NCBI GenBank assembly: GCA_013204105.1
Contig: JABMOM010000025.1
Span: forward strand, 1 to 64,000
Direction of reading: 5' to 3'
Length of the DNA: 64,000 nucleotides
Source of the DNA: Flavobacteriales bacterium
Lineage (GTDB): Bacteria > Bacteroidota > Bacteroidia > Flavobacteriales_G > Salibacteraceae
A model generated the notes under the pieces. That model was not told where the DNA came from. It worked only from the letters and a program-made list of their open reading frames with translations, and did no database searches. Positions 6,998 to 16,704 of this stretch are shown piece after piece. Within the stretch, counting starts at the first letter, position 1, and every line of letters starts with the position of its first letter. A program made the position numbers and the translations under genes.

Positions 6998-9900
6998 TTA
7001 AACTGAGACCGTTTCGCTCAGTTCTTCTGAAACGATATCAAGTAATTCCTCCTTATTATCTCGGCAGAACAGGTGCCCTCCCGATACAACTTTAAACCTA
7101 AATTCAGAATTGGTGTGCTGATCCCAACCTCTTACTTGATCTTCTGTGAAGACCGAATCATTCGCTCCAGCAAATGCGGTTAACGGGCAATTCAATGGCT
7201 CATCTTTGATATACTTGTATCGTTTACCTAAAAGGATATCAGCCCTTAATGCCGGAAGCATTTCGTTGAACACAGCATCGTTGTCGATCACAGAAGCTGG
7301 AATTTCCAGCGATCGTAAATGACCTTTGATGTTTGGGATGTTTTTGTCCTTGTATACTTCGTCCTCATCAATTGCTTCAAGGAATTTGAAGGGACTCACA
7401 AGGTGGGGAGCTCTCCATCCACCCACCATAAATTTGACAGGTTGCACGTCCAATTCTCTGTTGAGGTATCGAGACAATTCCAGTGCTACACCAGCGCCAG
7501 AACTGTGACTATAGAAAGCACACGGCACCGTTAATAATGGCTCCATTATTTCGGCCATTTTAGCAACCAATTCGGCAACATCATCATAGGCCCTTTCATC
7601 TCCTCTTTCTTCTCTACCCGGGAATTGAATAGCACACACTTCGATATCATCTGGAAGGTATTCGTGCCATGTGTTAAAGATTGAGGCACCACCCGCGAAA
7701 TAGGGCAAGCAGTAAAGCCGCAACCTTGGATTATCCACTTTTTTCACTCGAATAATCCATTTGTCCAATTCGCTTTTCACACCTCCATCAGCGCTTTCAA
7801 GGCCGCCGCCGCCGTTTAGTTCATCGAGGATTTGTTCAGTCATCTCCTCCATGGATGGTCCGCGCATGATTTTCATCATCGAGTAATCCACTCCTACGTT
7901 GGCTTGCACCCAGTTTCGAATCTGGTTTGCCATAAGCGAGTCTAGTCCATACTTTGTTACAGGCTCGGAAACGTCCAATTTATCGGCGGTGGTTCCTAGA
8001 ACTCGTCCAAAAGTGTCTTTCAAGTGGCCCAAGAAAATATCGATTTGCTCGGCGGGTTTCGATTCAAGCAAATTTGCCTTTAATGCCCCATCACCGCTTC
8101 CACCTGAAGAGTTGCCGCTCAATTCTTTCTCATTTACGAGGTGAGCAAATCGGCTTGAAACCGCACTGTGTGGGAAGAATTCACCGATCATTTCCCAGTC
8201 AGAATCTGTAGCAACCCGTTGAACTGGGTTCGTGAGCAACACGTTCTCTAGAATGCCCGTGGCTTGTTGCAGAGAGAATGAATTCCATCCTTGCTTGTAA
8301 AGAAGCTCGTCTACATTACCACCTACTTTGCCGCTTCGCGCGACAAAACCTACATCTCCAATCACACCCCAATTAACCGTTGTTGCAGGAAGCCCTTGAG
8401 CTCTTCTCCAATGGGAGAAATTATCTAAGAAACTGTTCGCCCCAACGTAACTTACTTGACCAGGGTTTCCATAGATGGCCGAGATGGAAGAATAAGAAAG
8501 GAAGTGATCTAAAGCCATGTCTTTGGTGGCTTCGTGTAAAATCCAGCATCCGACTGCCTTTGGAACAAACACACTCATGTAACGCTTGTGCGTTATTTCT
8601 GGAATGCTTCCGTCATCTAGCACCATCGCGGCATGTTGGATTCCTTTGAGAGCAGGCATGGTGTCTTTAATTTCTTTAAAGACCCTATCCATATCTTGCT
8701 GATTGTCAACACTGCCTTTCGCCAACATGATCGTGACGCCTTTGTCTCTCATTCGTTGAACTGTTGCAGCTTCTTCTTCCGTTTTTGTGCCGCTTCTGCT
8801 CAATAGAACCAAGTTTTTGCAATTCTTGGTTGTCATCCATTCTGCAACGCCAAGTCCAAAACCTGAAGCCCCGCCCGTAATCATGTAGGAAGCGTTAGCA
8901 TCAAACTTCATTTCTTCTGGTGGCGCAACATTTACGGTGCCTTCCATGGAAACGATGATTTTTCCAATATGTCGTGCCCCACCCATGAACTGGAATGCAT
9001 CGGCTAATTTTCCAATTGGGAAGACAGTGACGGGATGTGGTTTAAACCCTTGCTCGACAAAATAGTCGATGGACTCCTGGAAGAGGCGCCCACCAAATTT
9101 GTCTTTTTGCTTGAACAATCTATCCACGTCAACACCGAAGTAGGTGAGGTTGTTACCAAATGGTTGTAAACCGAGCTTACTGTTTCGATAGATATCGGTC
9201 TTGCCAATTTCTATAAAGCGTCCGTAGGCAGAGAGGCATCTTACGCTTTTGAAAATGGCTTCTCCAGAAAGTGAGTTTAATACAACATCAACTCCTTTGC
9301 CATTGGTTTTTTCCATCAACTCATCCGCAAACGCCAGCGTTCGAGAACTCATGATGTTCTCAGGTTTAACACCTAAACCAATGATGTAGTCGCGCTTGTC
9401 TTGCGTACTTACCGTGGCAAAAACTTCAGCGCCAATGGCATTAGCGATGTTAATCGCTGCAATTCCCACACCCCCAGCCGCAGCGTGAATCAAGACTCGC
9501 TCTCCTTTTTCTAGGCGACAATGGTGTATAAGTGAGAAGTATGCTGTTGTGTAAACCACAGGCAGACTAGCAGCCTCATTCCAATCGATGTTTTTTGGTT
9601 TCTTGACGCAGTGCACGGCCAGTGGATAGGCAAACCCGCTCAAGCAAGAGGGGGCAGTTGCCATCACCTCGTCACCAACTTTTACGTTGGTCACGTCTGC
9701 ACCGACAGCACTGATAATTCCTGCGCATTCCAAACCGAATGTTCTTCCAAACAAACCTCCTTCAACCGCATCATTGGATAACAGTCCCATGGCGATCATG
9801 ATGTCGCGGAAATTCAGGGCCGAGGCTTTGACGGTGATCTCTACCTCATTTGCCGAAGGCGCTCTTCGTTCCGTTTGTCGCAATACGACATTGTCTAAGA

Positions 9901-12900
9901 CACCATATTCTGAGATCGTTGCTGTGTAGGCCGATCCTTCCGCTGGAACTGATTTCATCGCCCGTTGTGCTATGTTGTCCAAGGAGATTCTCTCTAGCTT
10001 GTTTACATAGCGTTTTTTACCTCTAAAGGCGAGTTCATCTACACGATCTCCCGCGAAAATTTCGTCTACAAAAACGTCTATTTCACTTTCCTGAACAGGA
10101 TGGCTGAAATCAACCAAGGTGGTCACATAGTTCGGGAATTCATTCACGATGCAACGACTGACCCCTCGTAATCCTTCTTGTGAAAGGTTCAGTAGTTCAG
10201 GCGATCCAGCCACTGTTTGTGAACCACTCAATAGAACCCAAACGGATGGGTTTTTCTTGAATTGTGTTTCGTTCAGCTTTTTCAGGATGTTCATCATGGT
10301 GAGGGTGCCGTGGCTTTCACCTTCAATGATTGAACTAACCGATAGTTCGCTGTTTTCAATGAGGTCTAATCCCCAGGCGTATATGATTCCTTCGAAGCTG
10401 CCTTTTTCTTTAATCGCATCAATAACCTTATTTACATCGTCTTGCGAGTTCGGATCAATCGCGAATTGACTGTCGCCAAGTTTCTTGAACTCATTGCCAA
10501 GCACAACGGTGGTGCATGACTTATTTAGTCCGGACATCCTCTCAATGGTTTTTTCCGAAACTCCTTTATCGTCCGCAAATACGAGCCAATTTCCAGCTGC
10601 ATTTTTTGCTTCAGAATTCACTTCAAGTTCCTCAAATGACAGCTTCTTTGATCGAGCCATGATGACCGTTTGGCAAGAGGTATCATTTTTAGGGAAGTCA
10701 CTAAAACTGGCCACATCTGTGTAGCCATTGCTGGTTAATACTTCTTTCCATTTTTCTGGAGCCATCGTGGCGTGTTCCGTCCGGATGTCGGTGTCTTCAT
10801 ACAACCACCAGCCTTCCGTCATACCAAATATGAAGTCGAGATAAACAGGAGAGTTAGTTACCTCAAGCATCATTAAGACACCTTCGGATGCAAGCAATTT
10901 CTGCGCATTTCCGAGGGAATCACTCAGATTACGAGTGGCATGAATAACATCCGATGCAATGATCAAATCGAATGAATTTAGATCAAACCCTTGCTCGGCC
11001 GGATCATTTTCAATGTCCAATATTTTGTATCGAACAAAGGGATAGTTCGCAAAGCGCTGTTGTGCCTTGAGCATGAACATGTGGCTCAAATCCGTGAACA
11101 CATATTCGGTTCTGTCGGCAGGAAGCATTGGTAAAATGGCTTGCGTCATTCCACCCGTACCAGCTCCAATTTCGAGTACACGGATGTTTTTGTCCTCAGG
11201 AAGATTCTTGATCAATTCAGCTACAGAACGACCCGCGATATCATTGTACTTTTTGAAGGCAAAACCCTCCACATAATACTGCACAATAGCATCCCATTTA
11301 TCTTCAGGGAAGATGAGTTGAATTGGATCCACTGTGCCTTGCAATACGCCTTGAATCTCTGGGCCACAACGTCCGAGTAAGGTGGACTCATGATGAAATT
11401 GAGGGAATTGCGCGCTAAGATTATCCATCCACGCACCTACATCTTTAAAGTCAGGGGTCTTGACGATCTCAAATTTTCCATTGTCACCACTTACAAATCC
11501 AGCGACTCGTAAGAGTTTGAACATGTGATGGAAAAGCCTGTGGTGGTCTTTAATCACACCCATTTTGAGGATTTGCTCCTCAACATCGATTTTAGCTCCG
11601 GCTTCGAAAGACATACCCATGTCCTTGAGTGAGCGGCAGATATAACCCATTGTGAGTTTGTACTGCTCCGGCTCATATTGCTGGTAGTATTCGTTTTGTT
11701 CTGGACGACCTTGAACTTCCGAAATGGTCTTTTGAACCTCGGTAGCAATCTCTGTTGGTTTGGGTAAATATTCACCTGGATTTCGCATACGATCTTGATC
11801 CGCACGAGACTTCATGTTCCAGTTGTACTCATAGAACCATTTATCTTGCTCGCCACCTTGTTCTCCGCGAGAACCCTTCAGGTATTGAGAATGGAATCCG
11901 TGAAATTCTGCGACCATCGATCCATCTTCGTTGAAAATCCAAAGTTCGCCAAGCGCGTACTCGTCTGTCCATTCTCTCAATCGCCCGTGAACGTAGAGTT
12001 TGTACGAGTTCACATCGTTATGCCACTTGATACGGTCAATGTGACGCGGCACATACACCCCCATTTTTTTGTTAACGTCTTCACGCTCATTGAAAATGCC
12101 GAACACTGTTTGAAAACAGCTGTCCAAGACACCCGGGTGAATATTGAATTGGAAAAATTCTGAGCGGATGCTTTCGTGTACTTCGATTTCACTTAAAGAT
12201 TCCCAATTTCCATCACTTCGCCATAGGTTTTTGATCGCCCGGAAAGTTGGGCCCAAATACAATCCGCTTTCAAGCAGTTCATCATGCATTGGCTTAACGG
12301 GCACTGGAATAGTGATTCGTTTTTTGACATCTTCCAAATCCACTGGAATCGACTCAAATTCATCACCAATGTGGTTGATCTTACCATTAGAACACATGAT
12401 CCATTGCGCGTCTTTTTTACGCGATTTGGAGTAGATAAAATAGTCTCCCCCGTCATGCGAAATGTCTATTTGGATGTGGGGTGGCTCACCAGAATCTGGT
12501 AAGAACAAGGCATTGTCAAAATTCACATCTTGTATGAATTCGAATTTTTCCCCAAATGAAGCTTTTGCAGCACCAATAACAAGATCAACGTGACCGGCTC
12601 CTGGAAACACAATGGGGCCCTGCACTTTGTGATCCTCTATGTAGGTATAGGTTCGTTTATCAAGCGAAACATCCCAAAGAATGTTCGTGCTTTCTCTCGC
12701 CGATGACACCTTTCTTTTTAGGTGGGGGTGCCCATATTCAATTGCGCCTAAACGTGATTTTTTACCCCCTTCGCTTTCAATCCAGTAAGACTCTTTTTGC
12801 CATGGATATCTTGGCAATTTTACCCAACCGTTGTCATTTCCGTAAAATGCTTTCCAGTCTACTTTCACGCCCCAAGCATGCAATTGAGCTAGCGTAGAAA

Positions 12901-15421
12901 GGAAGGTTCTTTTCTCTTCGTCTTTTCTTCTCAGCGAATGAGCAACACAGCCCTTTACCTTTTTGTCCGAAAGCAAGCCTTCAATTCCAATGGCGTGAAT
13001 CGGGTGAGGTCCAAGTTCAAGAAATGTGTCAAATCCATCCGAGATTTGTGCGCTTATTGCATCCGTGAAATAAACTGGTTCGCGTACGTTTCTGAACCAA
13101 TACAACGGCGTAAGGTCTTCGCCTTTTACAACGCCACCTTCAACCGTTGAGTAGAAAGGGATTGTTGTCGCTTTTGTTTTAAATTCTCCAAGCGAGGCTA
13201 GAAGTTCCTCTTTTAGTGGTTCCATGTGGTGGCTGTGAAAAGGAACGTTCACGGCTAACAAGCGATGGAAAATATCTTTTGCGTTCAATTCTGCCGCGAT
13301 CGCTTCGATCACATCGGTGTCTCCAGAAAGCGCGACCATTTCGGGTCCATTCACTGCACCAATGGATACTTTATCCTCTTTTCCTGCAATGAGTTTTTCG
13401 GCTGCTTCGCGCGAAACACCAACCGCCAACATTCGTCCTTTGTCAGTGGCTTTAAATTGCACTCGACTTCTATGAAAAATGAGTAGAACAGCCTGCTCCA
13501 ACGTCAAGGCGCCAGAAACATATCCAGCCGCAACCTCTCCAATACTGTGCCCAACAACGGCTTTCGGATGAACTCCAGCCGCTTTCCACATTTCATAAAG
13601 GGCGATTTGAAGAGAGAAAATTGCAGGTTGCGCAATGTTCGTGTCGCCGATACGTGAGTTTTCTTCGCTTTTGGTAAGTTCTTCTACAAGTGACCAATCA
13701 GCATGCTTTGAAAGCATTCCATCTAGTTTGGTGATCCATTTTCGGAAAATGGGTTCATTTTCATACAATTGACGGCCCATTCCCCACCATTGTGGTCCTT
13801 GTCCAGAGAATATAAATACCACTTTATCCTTCTCTTCATTCACTCGACCTTCTGCAATTTCAGTAATGGATTCACCATCCAAAAACAACTGCAAGTTTTT
13901 TACAAGCTCTTCTTTGGTTTCTGCCACAACAGCCAATCTGTGCGCGTGATGCGTTCTTCTGGTTGCGGTATACGCACTAATATCGCTTAGACTGTACTTG
14001 TTGTTTTTGTCTTTTAGAAAATCAATGTATCGCCCTGTCAATTGGTGGAGCGCATCTCCATTGGTCGCGGAAATGGTTGTCACCTGCAAGCCCCCTTTGT
14101 CATTTGCGGGTCGCTCGGCTGTTTTAGCATCCTCTAAAACCACGTGCACGTTGGACCCTCCAAAACCAAACGAATTGACACCCCCGTAACGAGGTTTACC
14201 ATTTGCTGGCCAAGGGTGAGCGTCCGTTGGCACTTTCAACTTTAATTCGTCAAATGCGATGTTCGGATTGCCTTTCTTAAAGTGAATGTTGGGGGCAATG
14301 GTTTCATTGTACATTGATAAAGCCAACTTCGATAAACCGGCAACGCCTGAAGCGGGCTCTAAGTGACCAATGTTGGATTTGATGGAACCCATGTAGCAAA
14401 AGTCTTCTCGATCTTTCCCAATTACAGTTCCAATGGAATTACTCTCAATCGGATCTCCAACAAATGTTCCTGTGCCGTGTGCTTCAACATAACCGACATC
14501 ATGTGGGTTTACTCCTGCATCTATATATGCTTGCTTTAATAGTGCTTGTTGCGCCAGTGGATTTGGAACCGAAATTCCTTTGGTGGCCCCATCTTGATTA
14601 ACAGCAGTTCCGCGAATAACTGCGTAAATTTTATCTCCATCCGCTTCAGCTTGAGACAGTTTTTTCAGAATGACCAAACCAGCTCCTTCGCTCCGGATAT
14701 ATCCGTTTCCACGCTCGTCAAAAGAAAAGCAGGTTCCGTCCTTTGAAAGAAATCCGCCTTTACTGAAACCCATTTGTGGTTCAGGTTTTAAAATGGAGTT
14801 TACTCCTCCGGCGAACGCTGCGTCAGCGTCACCTTCCCAAATTGCACGACAAGCAGAATGAACCGCATTCAGTGATGAAGAACATGCTGTATCGATCGCA
14901 AACGATGGCGATATAAGGTTGTAAGAATAGGAGATTCGGTTTGCTGCAATGCATAGTGCAGAGCCAACGTTTGTGTGTGAGCCGATGTTAACTCGTTCTT
15001 CGTAGGCGTTTTGCAAATCTCCATAATCATGGGCCGAAATCCCCACAAAAACAGCTGTTCGAGAGCCATTTAAATCATTTAAACTTAATCCAGCATCTTC
15101 AACCGCTTCGTAGGAAACCTCCAAAAGCATGCGTTGTTGTGGATCCATTCGCTGCGCCTCTAAGGGTGAAATGCCAAAGAAACCAGCATCAAATTTGTCA
15201 ACGTTTTCGATGAATCCACCTCGATTCACGCTAATTTTTCCAGCTCGTCTCCACTCGGGAGCATACATGCCTTCGTTATCCCACCGATCTGCAGGAATAG
15301 GACCTAGGGCATCCTTTTTGTCCATTATTAATTTCCAAAACTCTTCTGGGGTATCTGCATTGCCAGGATATCTACATCCCATTCCAATGATGGCTATCGG
15401 TTCTCTTTTAAGGCTTTCCAT
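6998..15421 (-). CDS. single-module highly reducing type I polyketide synthase with C-methyltransferase and thioesterase
   Basis: The 2807 residues read, in order: KS (about 5-430; Cys180 in DTACSSS, His315 in EAHGTGT, His353 in NIGHLEP); AT (about 533-830; Ser626 in GHSIGE, FHS at 728-730, a malonyl-type pattern); DH (about 895-1180; His931 with HxxxGxxxxP, Asp1100 in HPGVLDSCFQ); C-methyltransferase (about 1240-1590; SAM loop LEIGAGTGG at 1416-1424); a structural psi-KR region (about 1610-1810); ER (about 1838-2160; HAAAGGVG at 1979-1986); KR (about 2178-2400; TGGASGFG, Ser2311 or Ser2312, Tyr2325, Asn2329); ACP (Ser2495 in GLDSLMA); and a type II-like thioesterase (about 2565-2807; Ser2640 in SHSSG, Asp2755, His2783). 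Every catalytic residue looks intact, so it should work iteratively and release an alpha-methylated, fully or variably reduced acyl chain. The domain order resembles fungal highly reducing synthases with a TE added. The PPTase and acyl ligase follow it. Confidence 0.95.
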   Translation of the reverse strand: MESLKREPIAIIGMGCRYPGNADTPEEFWKLIMDKKDALGPIPADRWDNEGMYAPEWRRAGKISVNRGGFIENVDKFDAGFFGISPLEAQRMDPQQRMLLEVSYEAVEDAGLSLNDLNGSRTAVFVGISAHDYGDLQNAYEERVNIGSHTNVGSALCIAANRISYSYNLISPSFAIDTACSSSLNAVHSACRAIWEGDADAAFAGGVNSILKPEPQMGFSKGGFLSKDGTCFSFDERGNGYIRSEGAGLVILKKLSQAEADGDKIYAVIRGTAVNQDGATKGISVPNPLAQQALLKQAYIDAGVNPHDVGYVEAHGTGTFVGDPIESNSIGTVIGKDREDFCYMGSIKSNIGHLEPASGVAGLSKLALSMYNETIAPNIHFKKGNPNIAFDELKLKVPTDAHPWPANGKPRYGGVNSFGFGGSNVHVVLEDAKTAERPANDKGGLQVTTISATNGDALHQLTGRYIDFLKDKNNKYSLSDISAYTATRRTHHAHRLAVVAETKEELVKNLQLFLDGESITEIAEGRVNEEKDKVVFIFSGQGPQWWGMGRQLYENEPIFRKWITKLDGMLSKHADWSLVEELTKSEENSRIGDTNIAQPAIFSLQIALYEMWKAAGVHPKAVVGHSIGEVAAGYVSGALTLEQAVLLIFHRSRVQFKATDKGRMLAVGVSREAAEKLIAGKEDKVSIGAVNGPEMVALSGDTDVIEAIAAELNAKDIFHRLLAVNVPFHSHHMEPLKEELLASLGEFKTKATTIPFYSTVEGGVVKGEDLTPLYWFRNVREPVYFTDAISAQISDGFDTFLELGPHPIHAIGIEGLLSDKKVKGCVAHSLRRKDEEKRTFLSTLAQLHAWGVKVDWKAFYGNDNGWVKLPRYPWQKESYWIESEGGKKSRLGAIEYGHPHLKRKVSSARESTNILWDVSLDKRTYTYIEDHKVQGPIVFPGAGHVDLVIGAAKASFGEKFEFIQDVNFDNALFLPDSGEPPHIQIDISHDGGDYFIYSKSRKKDAQWIMCSNGKINHIGDEFESIPVDLEDVKKRITIPVPVKPMHDELLESGLYLGPTFRAIKNLWRSDGNWESLSEIEVHESIRSEFFQFNIHPGVLDSCFQTVFGIFNEREDVNKKMGVYVPRHIDRIKWHNDVNSYKLYVHGRLREWTDEYALGELWIFNEDGSMVAEFHGFHSQYLKGSRGEQGGEQDKWFYEYNWNMKSRADQDRMRNPGEYLPKPTEIATEVQKTISEVQGRPEQNEYYQQYEPEQYKLTMGYICRSLKDMGMSFEAGAKIDVEEQILKMGVIKDHHRLFHHMFKLLRVAGFVSGDNGKFEIVKTPDFKDVGAWMDNLSAQFPQFHHESTLLGRCGPEIQGVLQGTVDPIQLIFPEDKWDAIVQYYVEGFAFKKYNDIAGRSVAELIKNLPEDKNIRVLEIGAGTGGMTQAILPMLPADRTEYVFTDLSHMFMLKAQQRFANYPFVRYKILDIENDPAEQGFDLNSFDLIIASDVIHATRNLSDSLGNAQKLLASEGVLMMLEVTNSPVYLDFIFGMTEGWWLYEDTDIRTEHATMAPEKWKEVLTSNGYTDVASFSDFPKNDTSCQTVIMARSKKLSFEELEVNSEAKNAAGNWLVFADDKGVSEKTIERMSGLNKSCTTVVLGNEFKKLGDSQFAIDPNSQDDVNKVIDAIKEKGSFEGIIYAWGLDLIENSELSVSSIIEGESHGTLTMMNILKKLNETQFKKNPSVWVLLSGSQTVAGSPELLNLSQEGLRGVSRCIVNEFPNYVTTLVDFSHPVQESEIDVFVDEIFAGDRVDELAFRGKKRYVNKLERISLDNIAQRAMKSVPAEGSAYTATISEYGVLDNVVLRQTERRAPSANEVEITVKASALNFRDIMIAMGLLSNDAVEGGLFGRTFGLECAGIISAVGADVTNVKVGDEVMATAPSCLSGFAYPLAVHCVKKPKNIDWNEAASLPVVYTTAYFSLIHHCRLEKGERVLIHAAAGGVGIAAINIANAIGAEVFATVSTQDKRDYIIGLGVKPENIMSSRTLAFADELMEKTNGKGVDVVLNSLSGEAIFKSVRCLSAYGRFIEIGKTDIYRNSKLGLQPFGNNLTYFGVDVDRLFKQKDKFGGRLFQESIDYFVEQGFKPHPVTVFPIGKLADAFQFMGGARHIGKIIVSMEGTVNVAPPEEMKFDANASYMITGGASGFGLGVAEWMTTKNCKNLVLLSRSGTKTEEEAATVQRMRDKGVTIMLAKGSVDNQQDMDRVFKEIKDTMPALKGIQHAAMVLDDGSIPEITHKRYMSVFVPKAVGCWILHEATKDMALDHFLSYSSISAIYGNPGQVSYVGANSFLDNFSHWRRAQGLPATTVNWGVIGDVGFVARSGKVGGNVDELLYKQGWNSFSLQQATGILENVLLTNPVQRVATDSDWEMIGEFFPHSAVSSRFAHLVNEKELSGNSSGGSGDGALKANLLESKPAEQIDIFLGHLKDTFGRVLGTTADKLDVSEPVTKYGLDSLMANQIRNWVQANVGVDYSMMKIMRGPSMEEMTEQILDELNGGGGLESADGGVKSELDKWIIRVKKVDNPRLRLYCLPYFAGGASIFNTWHEYLPDDIEVCAIQFPGREERGDERAYDDVAELVAKMAEIMEPLLTVPCAFYSHSSGAGVALELSRYLNRELDVQPVKFMVGGWRAPHLVSPFKFLEAIDEDEVYKDKNIPNIKGHLRSLEIPASVIDNDAVFNEMLPALRADILLGKRYKYIKDEPLNCPLTAFAGANDSVFTEDQVRGWDQHTNSEFRFKVVSGGHLFCRDNKEELLDIVSEELSETVSV

Positions 15422-16015
15422 GTAATTTTCTTAAAGTCTGTTTCGCTCGTATTCTCATCCTCCTTTGGTCGGTTGACGACCCCTATCTCATACGCTTCAT
15501 CTCTCCAAACTAGTTTTCAATTTATTCGGTAAAAGCAGTCATATTAAATTGAAGCTGGTTTGATATTAATCATTCTGAATCAAACCAAGTGCGACGCCAC
15601 AATAAAATGAACTTGAACCCATTTTTGGCAAAATAAAAACAAAAGAGGTCATGAAGTATAAAGAGTAGGATTTGATTGGAAAAAGTATTCCGAATCAGCA
15701 TGGGCGAAGCCAATCGCAATCATCGCCTTAGTTTCATCCCAACCTTGCATTTAATTCCTTGCGCTAGGTGCAATTCGTCGAGTCGACTCAAACCCGTCCT
15801 TTGCCAATGCGTGATCACTGCACTAAGCGACACTACCCATGCTTGCAACCTCTAGAGCTTTCCCGACTCCTTCAATCCACTAAAAATGGACGGCGAACAT
15901 GGGCTATAGCATAATCCGCGTTCTCTCCGATTTCCTACTTTTAAACCCAATTGGGTCTCGAATCTTTGTGCTACACGTGCCATAGACCTGACCGTTGTAA
16001 TCAACCAAACTACTT
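15422..16015. other. 594-bp intergenic region upstream of the PKS
   Basis: No gene was found here. The stretch separates the divergent PKS (minus) and DoxX-like (plus) genes and must hold the PKS promoter, but no exact TAnnTTTG element was found on the minus strand close to the PKS start. The closest match for the plus-strand gene is TACTTTTA around 15945. The length is unusual for this compact region and leaves room for regulator binding. Confidence 0.5.
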
Positions 16016-16588
16016 ATGAGGAGATTTGATTTTAAAGAAATACTTGAAACAACGTGCCGATTTTATGTTTTCGTCTTCTTGTCTATGTATGGGATAGGAA
16101 AGATAATTGGAGGACAATTTTATACAGCAGCCAGAATACCCGATGAAATAGCTCAAATGCCGATCGGATTAGTGCCCGACTTTGAATTGGCTTGGACGTT
16201 TATGGGGCGTTCATTTGGCTATATTCTCATCATTGCTCTAGCTGAAATCATTGGTGCTTTCCTACTGCTCTTTCATAAAACCAAACTCTTTGGGGTCCTT
16301 ATATTAATCCCTATCATGGTAAATGTAATTGTCTTCGACATTTTCTTCCTTGACGAATATGGTGCGTTAGCAGGTGCGTCTTTATATCTTTTAATGCTCC
16401 TTACGATCGTTGTTCTCAACAAGGAAAAAATGAACAATATCTTGAAAGAACTTCTTCGCACCCAAGTGCCGCCTAAAACATCATCCAAAGAAAAATTCCT
16501 CAACTATCTAATAGTTCTAGTTATAATGGTTTTGATTTTTATTGGAGATCAATTCATTGTGGGCCTGTTTGGGTATGGAAAAGGGTGA
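16016..16588 (+). CDS. DoxX-like integral membrane protein
   Basis: The 190-residue protein has an N-terminal hydrophobic segment with 'YGIGKIIGGQF', a helix pair around 'GYILIIALAEIIGAFLLLF', 'LFGVLILIPIMVNVIVFDIFF' and a C-terminal anchor. The pattern of four helices with a 'P.mvN...f...f' segment resembles DoxX-like proteins and the paralogue at 24043-24474. The function is unknown. It is transcribed away from the PKS and the next gene is 116 bases downstream. Confidence 0.6.
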   Translation: MRRFDFKEILETTCRFYVFVFLSMYGIGKIIGGQFYTAARIPDEIAQMPIGLVPDFELAWTFMGRSFGYILIIALAEIIGAFLLLFHKTKLFGVLILIPIMVNVIVFDIFFLDEYGALAGASLYLLMLLTIVVLNKEKMNNILKELLRTQVPPKTSSKEKFLNYLIVLVIMVLIFIGDQFIVGLFGYGKG

Positions 16589-16704
16589 AGGAGAAATTGA
16601 GATGTATCCAATATCAAAGGCATGAATAAAAAAGAAAACCGTCGTCCGACAAAACCTAGTAGCACTGGCGAGAGGGGTTCTGCTTCATTGAGTAAATATT
16701 AATC

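Noticed and set aside
6998-15421. polyunsaturated fatty acid synthase or flexirubin locus
   Set aside because: There are no tandem ACPs, no FabA-like DH pair and no aryl-polyene KS/CLF genes; the domain order is a highly reducing synthase.
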